Assembly (NCBI GenBank): GCA_964573505.1
Contig: CAZNMS010000003.1
Coordinates: 4,558-68,557 of the forward strand
Direction: 5' to 3'
Length of the DNA stretch: 64,000 nucleotides
Source: AM-0621 sp964573505
GTDB lineage: Bacteria; Planctomycetota; Planctomycetia; Planctomycetales; Planctomycetaceae
Every line of letters begins with the position of its first letter. Position 1 is the stretch's first letter. Positions 37,601-52,600 of this stretch are shown here, piece by piece. Made by a program: the position numbers and the translations under genes. Below the pieces are notes generated by a model. It searched no databases and had not been told where the DNA came from. It worked only from the letters and a program-made list of their open reading frames with translations.

Positions 37601-40600
37601 CAACGGGCAACGGCGGCTTCTATAGCCCGACCGGCCGCGCGATCAGCTTGCGCGTCGACAACGCCGGCAGCATCACCGGCACGCAGTCCGGCAGCCGAGT
37701 CGACATCGACACCAATGCGGAAATCGAGATTGCCGGAGTGCTCGAAGTGAAGGGCGCGAACTCGCAGCTCGACGCGTATGCCGGCAGCAAGCTCACCGTC
37801 GTTGCAGCGGGACTCGTTGTCGGTCGCGATACGAACGACGTGCTGAGTCTCCGCGCCGGCGAACTCGTCTCGATCATGCCGGGCAGCGCGGTCACTGCCG
37901 GTGCCGCTTTCAACAATTCGAGCGGCAAACCGGTGCCTTACAAAACCGCTGAAGGAGCCGACGTCATCATCAACTCGCCGCATGAGCTACTCATCGGCGG
38001 TTCGGTCACTTCGTCAGACGGCATGACGCTCGGTGCCGGTACTCCGCGCTTCAATCATCGCGACTACTTCCAATCAATCGCGGTCGCCGATCCGAATCAT
38101 CCGCTGCTCACTCAAACGCAGTACGCCTTCTTGCTGACGGGCACGCTGACAACGCTCGCTGATAACTCATTGCTCGCACTCGACTCAGCGAGCGACGTCA
38201 TCATTCGCGGCAACATCAACGTGCTCGGAGCGAACTCTGATCTGCGCTTGCAGTCCGATCGCTTCGTTTATGTCGAAGGCTTTTTGGATGTCCGCGACGA
38301 TCTGCAAATTCTCGGAGCAGCAACGACCGACGGGCGTTTGCTCAATCGCTCGAATCCGCGCTTAGGCAGCAGCGTCTACGTGCATGCGACCGCGAACGTC
38401 GTCACTCGCGATGCCGGTAGCAGCATCGACATCAAAGGCGGGCAAGATGTTGACCTCTTCGGCACGGTCGTCTCCGGCGGGACGATCACTGCGAGCGGCG
38501 TCGACTTCACCGGTCCGAGTTCCTCATTGAGCGTCACTGCCGGGCAGCAAGTCTTTGTCGATACCGGCTTGCTCGCATCGGGCACGATCACACTCAACGG
38601 CGGCATCGCGGGCGTCACTGCCGCAGAAGCCGCCGCACTCGCGACTCCGGCAACGGAGCATCTCGGCGTCTACATCAGCACGGCGGGCGGAGCGACAACG
38701 CGCGGCTTGACGACCGACGGCAGCGGCGGCGGCGTCACGATCACGAGCAAGAGCGACATTGAATTGCTCGGCAACATCACTGCCGGTGCCGACGTCCGTC
38801 AGAGCTTTGACAGCAAAGGAAAGTTTCTCGGTCAGAGTTTCACATACTCGACCGAACCCGCGCGCATCACGATCGACACTGACGGGCAAGCTTTCATCGG
38901 GGGGCACACTCTCAACAAAGCCGGCCAACTGGTGACAACGGGCACCTATCTCCGCGCCGCGCAGGCGATCGACATCAATGGCGATCAGCACGAGTCCCGC
39001 AAAGCACTCATCGTGCATGCGGCGAGCGAGCTGACCGTCAACGACCCGAACGGCGAGATCACTCTCTCATCGGGACAAGAGGCCGAGATTCTCGGGATGT
39101 TCGTCGCAGGCGGACGCATCGACGCGCAGTACGACCCGCAGGGTAATTATCTCGGTCGAGTCCCCGTCTACTTTGACGGCGATTCAACGATCACTCTCAA
39201 AGCCGGCGGGCAGCTCGAGATCGGACAAGATGTCGTCGCGGGCAAGACGATCAACGTCATCGGCGGCAGCGGCATCGCGGGCGATACGACGGGACTCGTC
39301 ATTCAAGGCTCGGGCCGCTTGCTCACGAATCGCCCCAATAGCGCGATCAACTTTACGGCTCCCGGCACAATCAATCTGCTGCCGCCCGGTCATATCAACG
39401 AGATCGAAGCAACCGGCTTCATCCCGACTGCGAACGGAGTGCTGACTCAAGACGTGACGCTCGTCATTGAAGTTGATCGAGTCGACTTTGCTTATCGCGG
39501 CACGGCGACGCTGACGGCCGCTGCGACTGCCGACAACAAAGGCATCGCCGATCTGCGTGACGACATTCAACGCGCACTGAGTAACGGCAATTACATCGTC
39601 ACTCGTTCGAACAACGCCGCTCATCCGCTCGGCTCTGCTTTCACCGAACTGGCCGACGATCCGACATCAGCGGGACTCGTCGATCCCGACATCACGGTGA
39701 AACTGCATAACGGCAAGTACGTCTTTGCGAGCCCCTATCGGCTGCAAATGCTCGATAGCTCAAGCAACGCGCACTTGCTCGGCTTCTACTTCCCGACGAG
39801 CACCCTGCATTCGAATCGCGTCTATGCAATCGACGCTCCGCAACCCGGCTCCGTCATCAACTTCGGCGACCCGAACAGCAGCAGCGGCAAAGCGATCATC
39901 GGCGGCAAAGTGCGGGCGTATTCGGCGATCAACGTGCCGGGCACGGGCCTCAATGTTCCGGCGGGGCTCGATCTCGGAGTGACCGGAGTGCTCGAAACGA
40001 TCAACGGCTCGATCAATCTCTATCTCGGTGCCGACGGGATCATCAAAGGCGAACTCATTGCGGGGGGTAATGGTTCTGACATCAAGCTGACCGCTGATAA
40101 CTCGCTGACGATTCGCGGTCATCTGACGGCTGCCGATCAGATCGTGCTGACTGGCGGTCGCACGCAATCTGCGGGGCACGTTGACTTGCTGATCGAGCCG
40201 ACAGCGCAGCTTCGCTCGAACGGCGGCGGCGGTTCGATCGAACTCAATGCACAGAACGATCTCATCGTCGACGGCATCGTCGGCCCGAACAGCACCGCTC
40301 TACGACTCGTCGCGCTGCAATCGTCGGACGGCAAACTGCTCGTCACAAAGAGCGCCGGGCAAGTGCTTGCTGACGCACCGCTCGTGCTGAAAGGCGACGT
40401 CGTCGACATTCAAGGCGTCGTGCGGCAAACGAAGTCAGCAAGCGATCTCGGTGCGCTGCCGCAGTACGCCGCGACGAATTACTCCGGCTTCGCGGCCGTC
40501 ATCGACGGTCGCACGAGCACGACGATTACCGGCGACTTGCAGACGGTCGGCTCGCTGCGCATCGACGCTGACGGCGACATCGACATCTACAACACAACGG

Positions 40601-43600
40601 TCGCGAATGTCGGAGACGGCAGCCGCTTAGTGCTGACCGGCGGCAACATCACATTCGGTCGAGACGCGATCGACGCTGACGGAAAGGCATTCCGACAAGG
40701 CGCGATTCTGACCGCACGCGATGAGATCTCGATCGACGTTTCGGGCACCGTCGACATCGGCTCGGGCATCAAGCTCGCAACGCCCGACGAGCACAGCAAA
40801 GTCAGCATCAGCGCGGGTGCGATCAACATCGCGGGCTCCGTCTTTGCCGGAGCGAATCTCGACGGCGAGTGGACGGGCACCGGAGCCGATCTGACTCTCG
40901 CTGCGTCGCGCAGCATCCGCTTCGGCGGCACGGGACTCGATGCAAACGGTCAATCAATCGCCGTCGGCGGCAACGCAAAGGCAACGGGGACACTCTCGAT
41001 CGTTCAACCGACTTCTCAATCGTCTGCATCCGCATCGCCGACATCGTCTGCTTCCCCCGCGCCGCAACTCACAATCGACGCTCGAAGCGCGCTCCGCGTC
41101 AGCAGCACCGGCGACGGCAAACTGCTCGCAACCGCGCCCGGCTCAATCAACATCGACGTTGCGCGAGACGTTCAAATCTTCGGGACGCTCGAAGCGACTG
41201 CTCTCGGCGACGACATCTCGCTGACGTCCGGCGAACTCATTCTCATCGACGGCTTCGTCAAAGCTGCCGATCAACTCGGCGTCAGCGGCGGTACGGACGA
41301 GACCGGCGTCAGCCTCATGCTCAATCCGCTGATCTTGCTGACGAACGCCGACGGAGAACTCATCAACTCATCCGGTGCGCCGCTCGGTGCGAATGAAGAT
41401 CCCGTGCGCGTCAGCGGCGGAGTGCTCACAACGGGCCCCGGCGGCGACATCACTCTTGCAGGCGATCAAGCACTCGCGATCAACGGCAACGTCGGGCAAC
41501 CGCGTTCGAGCAGTGGAGTTCTTATTACCGACACTGATTCGGTCACCGTCACAAAGGCCGGTCACTTCGCGGTGCTCGGCCGCGTCGAAGCGACGAACTC
41601 CATTCGAGTGAACGCGACCGACATCACGCTCGGGCAAGATGCGGTTCTCAAGACGCGCGGCATCGACGGCGAGATTGATCTTCGGGCGGCGAACAACTTG
41701 ATCGTCTCTGCCGGCCAATCGAATACCGAACCCGCACTCATCGAATCAGCGCAGCAAGTTCATTTGCTCGGCAACGTCGTCTCCTTTGCGGGAGAAGCGT
41801 TCGCGCACGCTGACGACGGACGAGTCCTCATCAACGCGGTCAGCAACGTCACGATCTACGGCGACGTCACGGCGACGAGTGCTCTCAACATCAACTCGGG
41901 CGTCGCCGCCAATTGGACCGACGAGCAACTCTTCGGAGTCATTCGCGTTGCCGATCTTGTCGGCGGAGATGTGCTCGTTGTCGGTGCGCTCACGAGCATC
42001 GACGGAGCCTCTCAAATTCAAGCCGGTCGCAATGTGAACGTTGAAGGCGCGGCGGCCGTTGCCGGAGCGACCGTCAGTCGACCGCGACCCGTCATCGTGC
42101 AGACCCCGCAAACGATTCAAGTCGTGACCGGAAGTCGGCAAGTCGTCGACGGCACGATCTATGTCCCCGTCGTGACCTATGTCACAACAACTGTCACCGA
42201 GCAAGTCGGCACCGAAGAAGTCCGCATCGGCAGCTACTTCAACACCGCCGATATCTCCCTCAATCCGCAAGGCTATTACTATCTCGGCGCAATCAACGGA
42301 GGCTCCTTATTGGATTACTACCGGAATTATTTCGTCGAAGGTATTGACTACTTTAATTCGTCTATTGACTGGTCCAACGTCGCTCCGCCCGCAGAGGGAA
42401 CCGTTTTCGGCGCCCTCAACGACGCGCAGCGTAATCTCGTGCTGGGACAGCTCGGCTATAGCGAGTATTACTACTCGTCTTACGCCAACTTGCAGACACA
42501 TCAGACGATCAATGGCATCCCGACTGTTACTCCGTGGTACCCGAGTTGGCTCAATGCACCCACTGTTCCTGTGAATTTCAATCTTCCCGGCTTCGACAAC
42601 AAATTGATTCTCGTTCCAGAGGGGTCGCAGCTCGATGTCCTGCGATTGGTGTCTCAAGGCGAACCGACAAAGCATACCGCAGTCGTCGGCAGATATCGTG
42701 ACAAGGCGGTTGTCAGCTACACGCAGGACCGGTCGCATTATATGTCCGACACTTCGCGATCACTTCAGTATGACCCATATTCACGCAATGCTGACGCAAA
42801 TGGATACGTCTACAAGGAACTGCCAACAACTGATTTCGACAATTCCAGCACTCGTTTCGCGGTGAATTATTCTGGCGGCGGCCAGCGAGAGTTTGAGATT
42901 AATAATCGCATTGCTCCCGGCGTCCGCAACGTCCAACTGAACCGTGTTCCCGACTGGGTATCATCGCCCGAGCGCACTGAAGGCACCGATCAACTCGGTA
43001 CGACGATCTACGCGCCCGACGGCTACGCCGCTCCGGACACTTATCTCGATAACTGGGACATCACGGGTTCGCATCCCGGACAACTCGTTGGCATTGATCC
43101 TCTCGGCGTCTTTCACCCGACGACGTACACACTCTCGACTGGTACCGCGAACGCAGGAGGCGCCATCGAACTCGCGTTTCAACCTTGGGGCGCGAATGAG
43201 ATCCATTACTCAAACGACTCTTCCAAACAGCATGCAGCATGGATCGAGAACGCCGTGCAGCAGCAGCGTGTCGATGTCGTTGCGAATGATGAGCATGTTT
43301 GGATCGGCGCTCTCCGCTTCACGACATTCGCATGGACTTTTCAGAATCTTGGAGGCGGTGCGTTCTTCATCAATCAAGACGGCATGCCATACACACATTG
43401 GGGTGAGGGCGAACCAAATAATCTGGGCGGTAATGAAATTGGTGTTGAATTCCGTCCCAATGGCGATTGGAACGACTGGGTTGCTAGCAACCTACTGAAG
43501 TATGTCTATCAGACGAACTCGTATTGGGAGTCCGCGCCGATCTACGAGACCTTCTATGACGGCGGCGGCAATTGGCGCAACGATTGGAAGACGATCACCG

Positions 43601-46600
43601 ACAAGCGGACGACTTACCGCTTCCAAATGGTGACGAACGCGCATGACATCTACGGCCTGCGCCCGAAGTTCGAGACGTTCGAAGTCACGACAAAGAACGT
43701 TGCCTCAAAGGCCGAAACTCAATGGCGCACTGAGCCCATTTACGAAGATCAAACGATTCTCGTCACACAACGCGTCTATGAAGCCGCATCTGCCGCTCCT
43801 GCAGCGTCCTTCAGCGGCGACTCGATCGCCGCGCGGACTGACATCACTCTCGCTGCCGGGCAAGACGCCGTGATCAGCGGCGTGCTGCGAGCGTCCGGGA
43901 CCGATAGCACGATCAACGTCACTGCCGGACGCGATGCGATCATTCGCGGAGTCGTCCCAAACGGCGCAGCGCTCGGCACGTTGCCGGCTACTGCCGAACT
44001 GCTTGCCGACGGAGCGATCACAGTTAGTGCGGCTCGCGATGTAACACTCAATACATCGAGCTTGTTGCGCGTCGATGCCGACGGCACCGCAGAGACTCGC
44101 AGCGACATCACTCTTAATGCCGGTCGCGATCTCGCGATGAACGGCCCGCTCGAAGCACTCGGTGCGATTACCGGAACTGCCGGTCGCAACCTGCGCGTGA
44201 CCGATCAACTCAGCGGCCCGAACTCAGTAGCGGCAACAAACATTGATCTGCGCGCCGGTCGTTCCGGCACCGGCAACATCACCGGCACGATCGACACCGT
44301 GCTCAACGCGAGCAGCAGCATCGCGCTGCACGCAGGCACGACGAGCGGCAATTTGCAGTTCGTGAATTCGGACGTTTCAGCTTCGTCGACCGGCTCAGTC
44401 TCGCTCGTCGCAACCGGCGGCGCGCTCAACATGCTCGGCGGCAACATTAAGTCGCAGCGCCTCAACGCAACGTTCCGCGACGGCTTCACCGCGAACACAA
44501 CTGCTGCCGAGTACGACTTGCAGGCGCTCGGCGTCGGCAATGTCGATCTCACAAACTTCGGCAACGTCGAATTCGTGAGCCCGCTCGTTGTCGACGGCAA
44601 CGTCTCGCTGACGAACTTCGGCAATGTGACTTTGCCGAGCGTCACAACGACCGGCTCTGCCGCCTCTCACAACGTCGCGATCACGACTCGACCGGCAGCA
44701 TTCGGAGCGGGTCATCTCGCGCTCGGTCACTTCAGCGCGAATGGCAATGCGGCGATCAATGTCAGCGGCACCTTCACCCGCACGCAGTCATCTGCTGTCC
44801 GCGCCAACGCAGTCACGCTCAGCGCCGCGAACAGCAGTCTCGATCTGACGACCGACATCACGAGCCTCGTTTATCAGACGCGCGGCAGCGGCAACCTCTC
44901 GATCAACAACGTCGGCTCGCGTGCTCTGACGGTTGATCTCAGCGTGCTCGACGGAGCAATGACGGTCGTCACTGCCGGAGCGTTGAACGTCGTCAAAGCG
45001 CTCGGCCTCACAAACCGAGACGCGAACGACATCGCTCTCAGCGCGAGCGGCGACATGCAACTCGGTCTCGTCAATGCGGGCGTCTATGCCGCAAGCAACG
45101 ACGACGCGAGAGCAATCCGCTTGCAGTACCTCAGTGCCGCGCTGCGTGCTGCCGGAGTGCTCGGTGCGAACACTCCCGATCTCACTCCCGCGACCTATGC
45201 GACGCTCGACCGAGCAGCAGCAAGAACTGCGCTCATCAATGCGATCTCGGCGAACGACGTCAGCAACGCGCTCACTCCCGAACAAGAGGCGGCTGAAGCC
45301 GATAGGCAACTCGACTTGCAGCACACTCTGACGTCGCACGGCGACATCACGCTGACTTCCGGCGGCCTCATTAGCGAACTCAGCAACGCAAGCTTTGCCG
45401 CTGACTCTGCGGTCGATCTCATCGCCGACGCGTTGACCGTCACAACGGTCGGCGGCTTCAGCGGTCTCGAAGTCGCGCTGAACTCGGCAAGCGTCGCTGC
45501 AACCTCAAGCGGCAGCATCGAACTCATCGACTCAGACGGCATCGGAAATCCGCTTGCCGGACTGACCGTCTCGCGAGCAACAACTCCGAACGGCTCAATC
45601 ACGATCGACACTCCGGGCAGTCTCGATGTCGGATTTATTACAGCGGGCGGAGCCGGCTCGAATTTGACGATGACCGCGCACGGCGGGCGACTCACTCTGC
45701 AACCCGTCAGCGGCAACGCGACTCCGGTCACTGCGGGCAGCGGCCTCTTCCTCACATCGGGCGAGAACATCGACATCAAGTCGGGCTTCAGTGCTCCCGA
45801 CTCAATCAGTCTCGTCGCCTTCAACGACGTCATCGCGCCCGGCACGCTCTCGCTGACCGTCAATCAAAACATCCGACTCGAAACCGGAGCGTCACTCGTT
45901 CTGCCCGGCACGTTCCGCGCGAACGGCGACGTCACGCTCATCTCGAACGCGGGCAACGTCAGTGTCACCGGCACGATCGGCGGCAACGGCGGCAGCCTCA
46001 GCAGTCTCGCGATCATCGCTCGCGGCAATCGCGTCGAGTCCGGAGCGTTTCGCGGTCAGTTCCAATTCCGCTCGCTCGTCAACGGGCAGACTTATTACGG
46101 CTCGCTGCCCGATGTGACGCGCGAGAACGTCGTCCGCGACAGCAACGGCAACATCGTCGCGCGACCGCTCTCGTTGAAACTGACGCCCTATCAAACGATG
46201 CAGACAACGGGCGTCAAAGATCCCGTCACCGGTCTTGAGTTCTACCGCGATCCCGCAACCGGAGTTCGCTACTACCGCCGCGCCGAAGATCAGCGACTCT
46301 TTAGTTGGCAGCTACCGAACGGCCTCTATCCGTTCTCCGGCATCAATCTGCTGTCGGGCGGGGCGAGTAACTTCTATTCCACTACCGAGAACCCCGATGT
46401 CGGCACGCTCTATCTCGGTGCCGACTTCTCGGTCCCGATCGCCCGCAGCAACGTGACCGCGCTCGATAAGAGCTACACCGAGATCTTCGACGCCGCGATC
46501 AAAGCCCGCGTCGTGCCCGAGACTTACGGCAGCGTCGACGACGGGCGCTCGTCCGGTGCGACGGTCGACATCACAACCGCCTCGATCAGCTCCGTAACGA

Positions 46601-49600
46601 ATAGCCTCGCGATGCAAGCGCAGGGTCAAGTCGCACTCGGCAGCTTCGTCCCGGCGGTGACAAGCAGCACCGGCTCGCTGCGTTTCGCTCAAGGCGAGAA
46701 CGTCGTCGTCCCCGCGTCATGGCGCGCCGCGAACATCACGGCTCTCTCGTCGGGACTCGTTGACCCGAACGGCAACATGCTCGGCGGCGACGTCACGCTC
46801 GCTGCGAATCCGACGCGCTCGGACGGCAGCGCGATTGGCGTGCTTGATCTCAGCGCGCTCGGCACGATCAATCTCGCCGTCACTCCGAATCCGACAGTCG
46901 GACTCGCGGTCTCATACGGCAACAACATTCTCAACTTGCCGTCGAGCATCTCGCTCAGCGCCTCGAACAGCTTCATCGAGATTCATCAGCACGACTCGCT
47001 GAGCAACGCCCGCAACCTCTTTGCAAACGGGCACGTCACGCTCGAGTCCTATGCGGGCACCGTCTCCGTCTCGAACGGCACGATCAGCGGCAGCGGCTCA
47101 AACCTTTCTGCAGTGAGACTCATTGCCGCGAACGAGATCATCGTCGATCCCGGTCGCGTTGCGGCGAGTTTGTGGGACATCAGCGGTCGCTTCCGCATCG
47201 GCGATGCGACGGGCTCAACGGCGATCCTCAATACGGGCAGCCTCTTGTTCCGCTCGGGTTCGACGTATGTCGCCGACATCAATTCGTCGAGCTACGACGT
47301 GCTCAACGTCAGCGGCACAGTCGCGCTCGAACCGCACGTCAATCTGCAACTCAATGGCTCGCGCACCGAGACCTTCATGCTCATCAGCAATGACGGCAGC
47401 GATCGCATGACGGGCCAGTTCGAGAACTATCCGCTCCGTAGTTTTCATGACATCGGCGGCACCGAGTTCCGCGTCGTCGACGTGCTCAACGACAACGACT
47501 TCGGCTTCGCAACGCCCGGCAATCTCAGCGTGACGTCGCTGCCGCCCGGCACGGATGTGCGAGTCTTCCTCGACGGCGAGTATCTCGTCATTACGCAGAA
47601 CGGCATCGTCGTTAGCCGCACACACACGATGTTGATTGCTGAAGTCACGATCGACGCGCCCGTCAATTTGCAGACCGGCAACGGAGATACCGGCGGCACG
47701 ATCAGTCTCGATCTCGCGACAAACTCATTCGTGCAAACAACGCCGAACGAGACCTCTCCGACGATCCGCTTCAGCAACTTGCAGAGTCTCGTCATCAACG
47801 GCGGCGCGGGGACCGACAATCTCGTTCTCGACAACAGCGGCTCATCATCAGATTCGACGATCGCGATCACCGGTGACTCAATCACTGGACTCGGAGCAAC
47901 CCCGATCTCGTTCAGCGGACTCGATGCACTGACGATCGACTCGGGCTCCGGCGACAACGCGTTCTCACTGAGTGGCAACTTGCCGAACCTCATCCTCAAT
48001 ACCGGCGAGGGCGGCGACGACATTTCGATCAATGGCTCCATCACGAGCCTCTCGCTTGATACGGGCACCGGCAGCGACGCGCTTCACTTCAGCGGCACGA
48101 TCACCAATCTCGTGCTCAATACCGGCAGCGGTGCCGATGAGATCTCGCTGAGCGGTTCACTCGGCACGCTCAGCGTCGATACCGGCAACGGCGAAGACAC
48201 CGACGACGTCTCGATCGTCGGCTCGTTCACAACGCTCAACCTCGTAACGGGAGCCGGTGCCGACAACGTCACCGTCGGAGCAAGCAACGCCGGAGCAACG
48301 ATCAATCTCGATCTCGGTGACGACGGAGTCCCCGACGCATTGACGATTCGCGGCAACGACGGCGGCAGTTCAACGGCCATCAGCGCCTCAAGCGGCTACG
48401 GGCTCGCGTTCAATCGCACCGACGGCACGCAGATCAACGCGAAGAACATTGCGGACGGAGAACTCACTCTCGATCTCGGAACTGGCGACGATCTTGTCAG
48501 CGTCAACTTCGCGAACGGCAACCCGATTCCGACCGGCGGCATCACCGTCAACGGCGGCGGGCAATCGTCCGACACCGGCGACATCCTCGCGATCAACGGC
48601 GCGGGTCAAGTCGGTGCTGCGTCCTATACCCCCGACCCGACGACGTTCGGCAACGGCAAGCTCAGCTTCGGCAGCGCCGGCTCGATCGACTTCACCGGAC
48701 TCGAACCCGTCATCGTTTCGAACGTTGCTTCTCTCGTCATGACGACGACCGGCAGCGTCGACGACATCGCGTTTGCTGCTGTCGATTACTCGGGCAACGC
48801 CGCCGTCAACATCAGTGGCACGAGCGACGGCATCGGCTTCGAACTGCTGACGTTCTTTGATGTCGACAACTTCGAACTCGATCTCGGCACAAACGACATC
48901 ATCGGCGGCGGTAACGGAAATGACATCGTCCGCTTCGTCGAGCACGCTTCGCATTCCATCGCTGACGTCGGGGCTTCGCTCACGATCAACGGCGGTTCCG
49001 GCAGCGGCACGCTCACCATTACCGGAGCGGCAGAAGTCTCCGATCTCACGATCAATAGTGGCAGCGGCAATGACTCGCTGACCTTCACGAGCGTCACCGC
49101 CGAATCGCTGACGCTCAACACCAATAGCGGCGATGACGTCGTCAACCTCAGCGGTTCAATCACTTCGCTCGACATCGCGGCTGCTGACGGAGCCGACTCG
49201 ATTACCGTCAACGCCGATGTAGCAACTCTGACAGTCAGCGCCGGAAACGGAGACAACTCACTCGCACTCGGCGGCACGTCGACGACGGCAAAGCTCATAA
49301 CCAGAAGCGGCAGCGACACTGTCTCGATCACCGGCGAGCACGCCGCGCTCGACATCGAAACGGGCGACGCGAGCGACTCCGTCACGATCGCTTCGACCTC
49401 AACGACAATCCGCATCGACGCCGGAACGGACAGCGCGAGCGACGTACTCACACTCAGCGGCAGCGCGACAAGCTACGACCTCGCAACGCACGACGGAGCC
49501 GACGCCATCTCGCTCGACATCGCTTTCAATACGCTGACGCTCGCAGCCGGAACCGGAAGCGACGCCGTCGCGTTGCAAGCCAATCAAGCGAACTCAACCG

Positions 49601-52600
49601 CGACGCTCGATCTCGGCACTGACGCCGCGCTCGATCACTTCACATTCAACGCCGGTGCAATCGCCGCCGCGCTGACACTCACTGCTGAAGCAACCGGACT
49701 CGCACTCACTCGCGCCGACGGCACCGCGCTGCATCTCATCAATGCAACGACCGACGCGCTCACGATCGCGCTAACCGACGCCGCATCGAGCCTCACTGTC
49801 GACTTCAGCAACGGCACCGCAGTGCCGACCGGCGGCCTCACAATCAACGGCGATGCCGACGCACTCGGAGTTAGCAACGACGACATCACCTTAATCGGAG
49901 CCGGCGCGCTGACCTCTGCCGCCGTCACTCCGAGCGTCGGCATCACCGACGCCGCACAACTCAGTTTAAATGGCGCGTTCGGCGCGCGTTCAATTGCCGT
50001 CACTCACATTGCAAACGCAACGCTCGACGAGATCGCCGATTTGACCGTCACAACTCCCGGCAGCAGCGACGACATCGCGTTGACCGGCGCGACCGTGCGA
50101 TCGTCAAGCGGCCTTACGTTGACCGGCAGCAGCGACAGCACCGACTTCACGACGCTGCATCTCGCTCGCATCGGCACGTTGCATCTCGATCTCGCCGCAA
50201 ACGACGCGCTGAACTCCGGCAGCGGAGCGGACGTCGTCTCACTGACGAACGGCCCGAGCAACATTCCGACACTCGCCGCTTCCGGCACCGACTTCGACAT
50301 CACAACGGGAGCCGGTATCGACAACCTCAATCTCAGCGGCGATCTCAACGACGTCACGCTGCATTCGGGCGCTGCCGACGACGTGCTCAACATCAGAGGC
50401 ACATCGCAATCATTGCTCATCACAACCGATGCCGGAGCCGACTCGCTGACGATCGACGGCACGCATGCGAGCCTCAACGTCGACTTCGGTGACGGAGCCG
50501 ACTCATTGCTCGCCGGTCATGCCGATGAAATTCTGATGACACCGTCGCTGCCGCTCGACCTCACGGCCGCGACGCTTCTCGGCGGCAGCGGTGCTGACCG
50601 CTTCGAGATCTACGGCGCGCTCGGCACGACGACTCTGCAGGCCGGTGCTGACGCCGACGCACTCAGTCTCGACGTCACCGCAAAGTCGCTGACAGTGACG
50701 ACCGACGACGGCACTGCTTCCGATGCCGCTGACTCATTCACACTCAGCGGCGAAGTCACAGCGCTCACACTCGCAACCGGAGCGGGCGAAGACTCCGTCA
50801 GCATCAGTGGCACGCACGGTTCGCTCGATCTGAGCACCGGATCCGATGCCGACAACATCAGTCTGCTCGGCTCAGCAACGCACGTGACGCTGACCTCAGC
50901 AAGCGGCACCGACAACATCACGATCAACGGCGACTTCGCGAATCTCGATGTCGACTCGGGACTCGATGCCGACACCATTTCAATTGCCGGAACGTCATCG
51001 AAGCTCAACGTTCAAACGTCCGACGGAGACGACTCGCTCACACTGACCGGCACGCACGGCACAACAACGCTCGACACTCAAGCGGGTGCCGACGGACTCA
51101 CCATCTCGGGCACGTACACAACATTGACCGCAAGCACCGGCAGCGAAGCCGACACTGTCTCGCTCGACATCACCGGCACGACGATCGTGCTCGCAACCGA
51201 TGACGGAGCCGACCTCATCAACATCAGCGGAGCGATCGCCGATCTCTCGCTCGACACAGGTAACCATTCCGACACAGTCAACGTGCTCGGCGAGCATCAA
51301 CTCGTCGATATCGCATCGTCCGACGGCGACGACGTTCTGACTCTCAACGCCGCGATCGCAACGCTCGACGTCTCAACCGGCAGCGGCGCAGACACACTCA
51401 CAGTCCGCAACGAGATCCGCACGGCGGTCATCGACACTGGCACCGAGAACGACGCTCTCAACGTCAACGCCGACATCAACTCGCTGACGGCGAACACTCA
51501 AGCGGGCGACGACTCGATCACGATCAACGGCAGCACGCTGACGCTCGGCATCAACTCCGCTGCCGGAGCCGATCAACTCATCATCAACGGCTTTATGGAC
51601 GTCATGACGATCGAGACCGGCACGGAAGCCGATACCGTTGCGATCGACACCGAATTCACGCGACTCGCGCTGACCGCAAACACTGGCAGCGACGAGATCG
51701 ATCTCCGCACAAACTCCGCCGGTGCCGTTGCAACGATTGATCTCGGCTCCGACTCCGATCTCGATCATCTGACGTTTCACGGGACGAGCGCCGACAACGC
51801 CGTGCTCGTTCGCAAAGAATCGACTGGCGTCGAAATCTCCCGCGACGACGACACCGTCGTGCATGCCGTGCATATCGAGACCGACACACTCACGTTGCCG
51901 CTCGACAGTTCGAACGACGTGCTGACAGTCGACTACGTCAACGGCAACCCGATCCCGACCGGCAAGCTGATCGTCGACGGCGAGAGCCCCTCAACGTCAT
52001 TGGCCGACAAGCTGCGCATTCAAGGCCGCGATGCGATCGACTCACTCACTTACTTGCCGAGCGGCACAACATTCGGCTCGGGCTCATTCATCGCGACCGG
52101 CGATTTCGGCACGCGCGAGATCGTCTTTTCGAACATCGAGAACCTCAGTGTCGCGGGCATCAACGACTTCACTGCCGTCACGGCCAATAGCATCGACGAC
52201 ATCACGCTCGCCAATGCCATTGAGGACAACACTGCCGCCATTCGCATCACCGGTAGCAGCGACGATCTCAACATCACTCCGCTGAGCTTCTACGACGTCA
52301 CGACCTTCATTCTCGATCTCGCAACGCACGACTCAGCCTTTGAACGCAGCGGCAACGATTCGCTGACCGTCATCGACAACGCGAGCACCGCAAGCACGAT
52401 CGCGAACGCGCTGACCGTGCTCGATCTCAAGACAGGAGCCGGCGCGGACAACGTCTCAATCAACGCCGCACTCGGCACGGCGATGCTCGATACAAACATC
52501 GGCTCAGACACGATCACTCAAACCGGCTCAGCCGTTCGTCTCAACATCACGACCGATTCCGGCGACGACTCAATCACGCTCGACGGAGCGATCAGCTCGC

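Noticed and set aside
42060..43790. The lectin island as a separate gene or inserted mobile element
   Set aside because: The frame continues on both sides without stop or new start, and there are no transposase genes or terminal repeats at its edges that I can see.
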